Shown: in pieces, positions 58,457 to 64,000 of the stretch
How the letters are laid out: each line of letters begins with the position of its first letter
How positions within the stretch are numbered: the first letter of the stretch is position 1
NCBI GenBank assembly: GCA_034770075.1
Contig: CM068380.1
Location: 30,318,005-30,382,004, forward strand
Direction: 5' to 3'
DNA length: 64,000 nucleotides
DNA from: Aralia elata
Lineage: Eukaryota > Streptophyta > Magnoliopsida > Apiales > Araliaceae
Program-made: the position numbers and the translations under genes
Notes under the pieces: model-generated
Database searches by the model: none
The model's input: the letters and a program-made list of their open reading frames with translations, nothing else
What the model was told of the DNA's origin: nothing

Positions 58457-59989
58457 ATGCATAATTTTAAAATGTCAAACTCACTATCACTGCGTAGCAT
58501 ACTTGATGCTAACAAACTAACCGGACCGAATTACACGGACTGGTTAAGGAATCTGAGAATTGTTCTCACTGCTGAAAAGATTTCTTATGTCCTAAATTCT
58601 CCAGTCCCTGCAAGTGTTGCAGAAATAGCCTCTGAGGAAGAGATTGCTACTTTTAGAAAGTGGCAAGATGATGCAATTTTGGCTCAATGCATCATGCTCG
58701 CATCCATGAGTAACGAGCTTCAGCGTCAGTATGAAACTATGGATGCTCCTACTATATTGTTGCACCTCAAAGAGTTGTATGGTGAGCAAAGTAGGACTGC
58801 TAGATATCAGATATCTAAGGAGCTCTTCCGATCTCGTATGACCGAGGGCACTGCTGTTGAGACTCATGTCATTAAGATGATCAATCTGATTGAACAACTT
58901 GGACAACTTGGGTTCGTGATGGATGGGGAGTTAAGTCAAGATTTGATCTTGCAGTCACTCCCAGACACCTTCTCACAATTTGTTGTGAATTTTCACATGA
59001 ATAAGTTGGATGTCAGCTTGCCTGAGCTACTTAACATGCTGAAAACTACTGAAGGTCACTCCTCATCCAACAAGAACCAAGTCTTACTAGTGGATGATTC
59101 TTCTAAGAAAAGGAAGAGGCCCAAGGTATCTTCTGAAAAAAAGAAAAACAATAAGGCTAAGGGAAAGGCGAAAGGAAAGGATAAAAAGAAACCTGATCCA
59201 GATAGCAAAGGAATTTGCTACCATTGCAATAAGCCGGGACATTGGAAGAGGAACTGCAAGGAGTATCTTGCGGACCAAAAAAAGCTTGGAGAAGCTTCGA
59301 CTTCCGATCTAGGTTTGTTCATGATTGAAATTAATTTTTCTGAAAGTCAAAATTCTACTTGGGTATTGGATACCGGTTGTAGTTCTCACATATGTAATAA
59401 TATGCAGGGACTAAGCAGAAGTAGGAAGCTGAACAAGGATGAAGTCGTCCTACGCGTGGGAAATGGAGCAAAGGTTGCTGCATTGGCTATAGGGACTTAT
59501 TGTTTAGCACTGCCTTCGGGGAAGTTCATTAGTTTAAATAATTGTTATTATGTTCCAACACTCATTAGAAACATTATTTCAATTTCTGTATTGGATATGG
59601 ATGGTTTTGATATTATAATAAAGAACAACAGTTGTTCTATTTATAATAAAAATGTTTTATATGGTGTTGGTAATTTACTGAATGGACTTTACATACTTGA
59701 CTTGCATGAAAATATACTTCAAATTGAACAAACTAAGAAAAGGAAAAGAGATGATGTTAATTATACCTTTATGTGGCACTGTAGACTCGGTCATATTAAT
59801 GAAACAAGATTATCCAAGTTGCATAAAGATGGGCTTTTAGAGCTATCTGATTACGAATCATATCCAACTTGTGAATCTTGTCTCATGGGTAAGATGACTA
59901 AATCTCCTTTTAGTGGAAAAGGAGAAAGAGTTACAAAGTTGTTAGCATTGGTACACACAGACGTTTGTAAACATTTAATTATTATTTAA
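58457..59989 (+). CDS. gag-pol: Copia gag-protease-pre-integrase, truncated in integrase
   Basis: A 510-codon frame; the ATG at 58457 or the in-frame one at 58472 (MSNSLSLRS) may be used, the latter matching copy B. UBN2-type gag at about residues 40-195. Lysine-rich linker at 215-250. CCHC knuckle CYHCNKPGHWKRNC at 254-267. Protease active site WVLDTGCSSH at 302-311. Pre-integrase zinc region has WHCRLGH near 440 and CESC near 472. Integrase begins with LVHTDVC at about 498-504 and is then cut: the last five or so residues come from AT-rich LTR sequence after 59968. Gag and protease look undamaged, but without RT and integrase the copy cannot move alone. Ty1/copia is certain; the sublineage is not. 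Confidence 0.94.
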   Translation: MHNFKMSNSLSLRSILDANKLTGPNYTDWLRNLRIVLTAEKISYVLNSPVPASVAEIASEEEIATFRKWQDDAILAQCIMLASMSNELQRQYETMDAPTILLHLKELYGEQSRTARYQISKELFRSRMTEGTAVETHVIKMINLIEQLGQLGFVMDGELSQDLILQSLPDTFSQFVVNFHMNKLDVSLPELLNMLKTTEGHSSSNKNQVLLVDDSSKKRKRPKVSSEKKKNNKAKGKAKGKDKKKPDPDSKGICYHCNKPGHWKRNCKEYLADQKKLGEASTSDLGLFMIEINFSESQNSTWVLDTGCSSHICNNMQGLSRSRKLNKDEVVLRVGNGAKVAALAIGTYCLALPSGKFISLNNCYYVPTLIRNIISISVLDMDGFDIIIKNNSCSIYNKNVLYGVGNLLNGLYILDLHENILQIEQTKKRKRDDVNYTFMWHCRLGHINETRLSKLHKDGLLELSDYESYPTCESCLMGKMTKSPFSGKGERVTKLLALVHTDVCKHLIII

Positions 59990-61723
59990 TTAGTATTAAA
60001 TAATAATTAAGTATGAATAATAGTAATAAAATAATTATTTATTATTTAATAATAATAAATAAAGATAACAAATATCTAATTATTAACTAATAATAATTGG
60101 GTATGAATAAAGCTAATAAGGATAACAACTACTTAATCATTAATGAAATAATGATTAAGTATGAGTGAGATTAATAAGTTGATTATTTACTTTTGGCCTT
60201 CATAAATAAAGATAATAAATACTTAAGGATTATTTAATTAATATTAAATAATAATTAAGTGTGTGTAGAATTAATACATTAAGTATTTAATTAATGTTAA
60301 ATAAGGAACAAGGAATAATAATTACTCAATTACCCTTAAGGGTGAATAGTAATTAAGAGTAAAACTAAATAAGTGATCAATTGTTTTTCTGTTGTCTTTA
60401 AACCAAAATAAATTTATTATTTATTTTATAAATAATAAATAAGGATTGTTAACCCATATTTAGAGACAGATAAGGGTAATAAATCTGAGTAATCGAAGAA
60501 TAGTAATCATGATTAGCTACCATCATTTTAATAGCTAAAGATCATTAATTAATTTATGTTTAGCTAATGTAGATGGTGAATTGTTACCTGCTAAGTAAAT
60601 GGTATAGTAAGGTGTGCCAATATACAACTATGCCATATTAATTGATAAGTCGACTTTATCCAATGATAGGTCACTCAAAATCAATTAATTAAAGTTAAAA
60701 TTTATCTGTAGCTGAGCAAACAGGCAAGTTCTATCTTACTCAACTTTTACATTAAGCAAGTTTCTAAACCTTATGCATTATTTTTAATTCGTGCAAAAAG
60801 GTATATATTATTGCAAGTTATTCTTTAAGCTTGAATCTTATCTCCAAGCATGCCTTAAGTGGTCTAATTACTTTCAAAAATTATTCCACATCTATGAATT
60901 CATTGACATTCGCACTCGTGCATTTGAATTCGTATATTTATTAAAGTTCCGAAATTATGAACTATTCATGATTAAGTCTGAACCCTTGTTCGGTCAGGCA
61001 AGTATGTGAGAATTTATAAAAGCTATCCGAACCAATCGATGGTAAGGATTCTTAGACTAAATGGACACCCCTTTTATTATAGGGGAGTACCCCAGGTACC
61101 GTATATAAGGTACAACTAGCAGAGTTAAATGTTATGCATACACATAGCGTACGCGAGGCTGATTCCCTCAAGTACTTATTCTGTAGCCAGTAACCAGAGG
61201 GTCAGCTAGCTATTGACTCCTTTGGAAGTTATTGTTCAAAGTCTACTTGACTACCAATTGTTCTAAAAGCATTTATTATTCTTGCTTCTGATAATTATAT
61301 TGTTGAATTCTCTTTCTATATTCCCTTCATCATGATATATCCTTTATTATTGTACTTTAAACTTGCTGAGCAAACTCGTTGCTCATCCTTGCTATATCAT
61401 GACTTCCATTGCAGCTAAACCCGAGATATCAGGAAAGAGCAAGGGTAAAGAAAGGATGAAGTGATAGGCTTCACGTAGCAGATTTTAATTTTATGAGTAG
61501 TTAATTACTATAAATGTAATTTAAACCCTGACAGTTATTTGGGGTATGGATTTGTGTTCAGTACTTAAGGTTATTATATTCTAGGACTAGTAACACCTTT
61601 TTAATGAACAACATATGTTTATTTTCCGCATTTTAGTCAATGTATGTTGTTGGAGGTGAATGATGCATTTGATCGTGATGACCGGATCCGGATGTTTGGA
61701 GACCCGAATTTGGGGGTGTCACA
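59969..61723 (+). mobile_element. TGTGACA-type LTR, family 4, 5' truncated
   Basis: Matches the reverse complement of 34198 to about 36200 and ends GACCCGAATTTGGGGGTGTCACA. AT-rich TTAAATAATAATTAAGTA arrays (59970-60300), CCCCT/AGGGG hairpin (61068-61085), conserved hairpin (61367-61385), acceptor ATTGCAG ending 61414, and a frame with SGKSKGKERMK to 61464. Donor, leader and promoter are deleted. The right flank TGCAC is copia LTR sequence; no left duplication remains. Confidence 0.9.
61367..61385 (+). promoter_or_regulatory. Conserved LTR hairpin, family 4 (plus copy)
   Basis: TGAGCAA-ACTCG-TTGCTCA, perfect 7-bp stem, followed by TCCTTGC. In the other family 4 copy one stem pair has become G-U. 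Confidence 0.75.
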
Positions 61724-62375
61724 TGCACACAAGCCAATCATATTAGATATGATGTAGTATATACTTTATAATCTTATTCATTTATTAATAAAAGAATTTA
61801 TTTATTAAAGGCATTTTACTTTATCTACATGGTGTTGTCATATTAAATGTGATAAACACATAGTTTTGAGCAATACTTTTAGAATCATGATGATGATTAT
61901 GCTAATTAAATCTAAATTTTAGATAGCTCGCTAACTAAAATTGTTCCTAATCGTTGGATTACGAAAAAAGTTGATTAGTAAATTCGGATAAATTAGTACA
62001 TACTTTGCTTACTCTTAGGAAGAGGATGATTGGTCTCTTAATCATTTGTGTGGAGACACTAAAGTAAGTATGTAGGTGCTTATTAAAGAATAAGTTCACA
62101 GAATGTGGCTCGCTAAAGGAATACCTAATGGAGTTTTACTTCTCTGTCAATAGGAATTCCTTAAGTGATAGTAGTACAAGTGATCCTTAGACTTAAGATC
62201 ATCATAGTATCTTGTGTATAATGAGTTATACTTTAACATGTCCCTTAAGACTTTTAGGGTATAAAGGTATGATTAGGCATAATAAATTATATATGGAGAT
62301 AGGTGAATGGTCAACAAAGAATCTACCACTTCTAGTAAAAGGAGAGAATATTTTATGTGATTTGATAAATGATAA
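61724..62375 (+). repeat. Copia LTR piece (probable 3' LTR of copy B)
   Basis: Aligns with 54992 to about 55640 of the copy C LTR with many substitutions. Cut on the left by the family 4 LTR and on the right by the Ogre-like LTR at 62376 (flank GATAA). Confidence 0.85.
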
Positions 62376-64000
62376 TGTCGACGCCGGGTTTTCTCGCCTC
62401 TTTCGATTTCTTAGCCTTTTGATTGAATGATTTTGGGGAAAAGGTCGGCATTAATGTCGACGGGATTTTGAAAGATCGTTTTTTATGATGAGCCAATTAA
62501 CCAGAGTCGCCAGTTGGTATATTTGAAATGGATGTACCAACTCATCCGAGTTTTCGTTTTTTATAAATCGCTGGCTCATATGTGACTCCGAATTAATTGG
62601 TCTGCGAATTTGAGATTCATAGAGTTCGGGGGCTTGCTTAAGTGAGGGGAAGGTGTTAGGCACCCCTCGACTTCCGTGAAACACGGTTACCGCAATCTTG
62701 ATGCTTTCCTATCCTTTAATTCATGAAATGTGTATAAATGCGTGTGTGTGGGTGTGCCTAATGAATTGTTGTGGTGAGTTTTGTAAAAAAAAAAGGAATC
62801 CTTTTTGGTGTTTTATGAAAGAAACGTGTTTTATTTGGAGAATGCTTTAGAATGTCTTTTGGCCTATTCGAGAAAGCTTTACTTCCTTATGAGAAAGATT
62901 TGATTTTAATTGTCAAAACTATGAGATTTTTCATGAAGTGTTGTTTTGGCAAAACATGAATTTATTAAACCTTAACCAAAATAGGAATCGAGATTTATAC
63001 GTTGCTTTCATAAATGATGGGCAATTTCTAGGATCTCTTTCGCCCTATGTATCAAGGTTTAGTAAAACGTTTATTTCATTCATAAAGCCATTTTTGGTGA
63101 TGTTTGAAAATGATTTCCCTTGGCCTTCTCGTTTAATAGGAATCGACATTTATTAACACTTCCAATTTTTAACCTCGTGATTCTAATAACCTAGCTTGTT
63201 TAATTTTAAATAAAAACCCTTCATCGTTTAATCTTTGAAATCATTTTTTCGTGTCACAAAATCTAATCAAGCATGAACACGCGTCGGGGCTATCCATGGG
63301 CATGTAAGCCATCAAAACATCCCCAAACGCCAACAATCACATGTTCCACTATTACGAGGCCTTAAATCCGATTTTCGCCTTAGCGTCGTTTTAAGGCCCG
63401 ACGATTACATGTTACAAAAACGAGTACTTTGAATCTATTACATATGTCAAAACGTCCATCATCGGATTTGGACCACGGGGTCGCGTTCCTAGACTCACAC
63501 CCGAGATTGCTACATGCCCACGAAATGAATACTACATAACTAACCAACTCGGATTTATCTAATACACCATGATATCCGAAAATGATAATCTAAATAAATT
63601 ACACCCAATAAATCACCATAAACAAGCTAGAAATTTCACCAATTGGATATCCTCGGGTTATTAGGAAGAATTTTGTTCCGATGGAACCCTCGCTAATAAT
63701 CCCTAATCCATTATCCCACCGTAAATTTCATGAAAACTACATTTAATTCAACCACATGATATGATATAAATTGCTAGAACAAAGGGAATTTTCACCTTGC
63801 AAATGATCTCAAATGGATGTGAACTTGTGTATTTGAATAGGATAAGGTGTATATTTGATACAATCAAAATCAAAAGAATATGAATCCTCTCTTTTTTCTC
63901 TCTTTTCTTCCTATTTGGTTGCAAAAACTTGCTATATTTCCTCTCTATTTCCGTGCTTCTTGCTGCTGCTGAATCCTTTCTTTTTCCAAAACTGCTAAAC
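62376..64000 (-). mobile_element. Second Ogre-like LTR, running off the window
   Basis: Begins TGTCGACGCCGGG and aligns with 10039 to about 11700 in the same orientation, with moderate divergence. It includes the internal primer-site-like copy (62501-62517) and GTCGAC repeat. It is either the 3' LTR of a full element to the right or a solo LTR; the window ends before this can be decided. Confidence 0.9.

Larger units (their letters stand above)
54982..62375 (+). mobile_element. Ty1/copia element copy C with deleted pol, plus downstream copia LTR piece
   Basis: 5' LTR (54982-56802), primer-binding site, leader, and an intact gag-protease-pre-integrase frame to 59968. A TGTGACA-type LTR remnant follows (59969-61723), then copia LTR sequence (61724-62375). 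RT, RNase H and most of integrase are missing. The 3' LTR piece is clearly more diverged from the 5' LTR than the solo LTR at 20390 is, so it probably belongs to copy B. Inserted into copy B RT. Confidence 0.82.

Overview
The window is plant nuclear repeat DNA, most likely from a eudicot genome rich in LTR retrotransposons. I found no host gene, tRNA, rRNA or CRISPR array. Every stretch longer than about 300 bases can be assigned, with varying confidence, to an LTR retrotransposon or a piece of one. The plant assignment rests on the lineages present: Ty3/gypsy Tat/Ogre-like (dual RNase H, spliceable intron), Athila-like, chromovirus/Tekay-like and Ty1/copia. The species cannot be read from the sequence.

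Layout. 1-12161: a young Tat/Ogre-like element on the minus strand, with a partial left LTR, a 3' region carrying a minisatellite and a decayed antisense ORF, pol, a 172-nt intron, gag-pro, leader, primer-binding site and a complete 2123-bp right LTR. It sits in a decayed plus-strand chromovirus pol (12162-13577). An old minus-strand Athila-like element abuts that pol (13578-23317: LTR, env-like remnant, integrase, RNase H, RT). A 1.8-kb Ty1/copia solo LTR with a perfect 5-bp target duplication interrupts it. A second Athila 3' fragment follows (23318-24265), then a truncated LTR of the TGTGACA type (24266-26877).

From 26878 to 62375 two nested Ty1/copia elements form the scaffold. The older copy (B: leader, gag, protease, RT fragments spread over 26878-54981) is split by four separate insertions. 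One of these is three LTRs deep (28980-38781 containing 31559-38246 containing 34198-38136). The others are an Athila-like solo LTR (38798-40116), a 4.2-kb solo LTR (40227-44427) and a two-deep LTR pair (45353-53354 containing 47733-51118). Copy C (54982 onward) inserted into the pol of B. Its gag-protease frame is intact but its integrase is cut by a deletion that ends inside another TGTGACA-type LTR (59969-61723). A copia 3' LTR piece (61724-62375) is then broken by a second Ogre-like LTR that runs off the window (62376-64000).

The most notable signal is in the TGTGACA-type LTRs (eight copies, about six families, both strands, no internal domains seen in any). All eight carry a 6-7 bp hairpin whose stem persists while its sequence changes, followed by a CTTGC motif. 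In most copies this lies between a consensus splice donor after a purine-rich leader and a TTGCAG-type acceptor followed by a short lysine/glycine-rich reading frame. This suggests an intron of about 1.7-2.3 kb wholly inside the LTR. Short GC-rich or palindromic repeat blocks recur in the LTRs or leaders of all lineages here.
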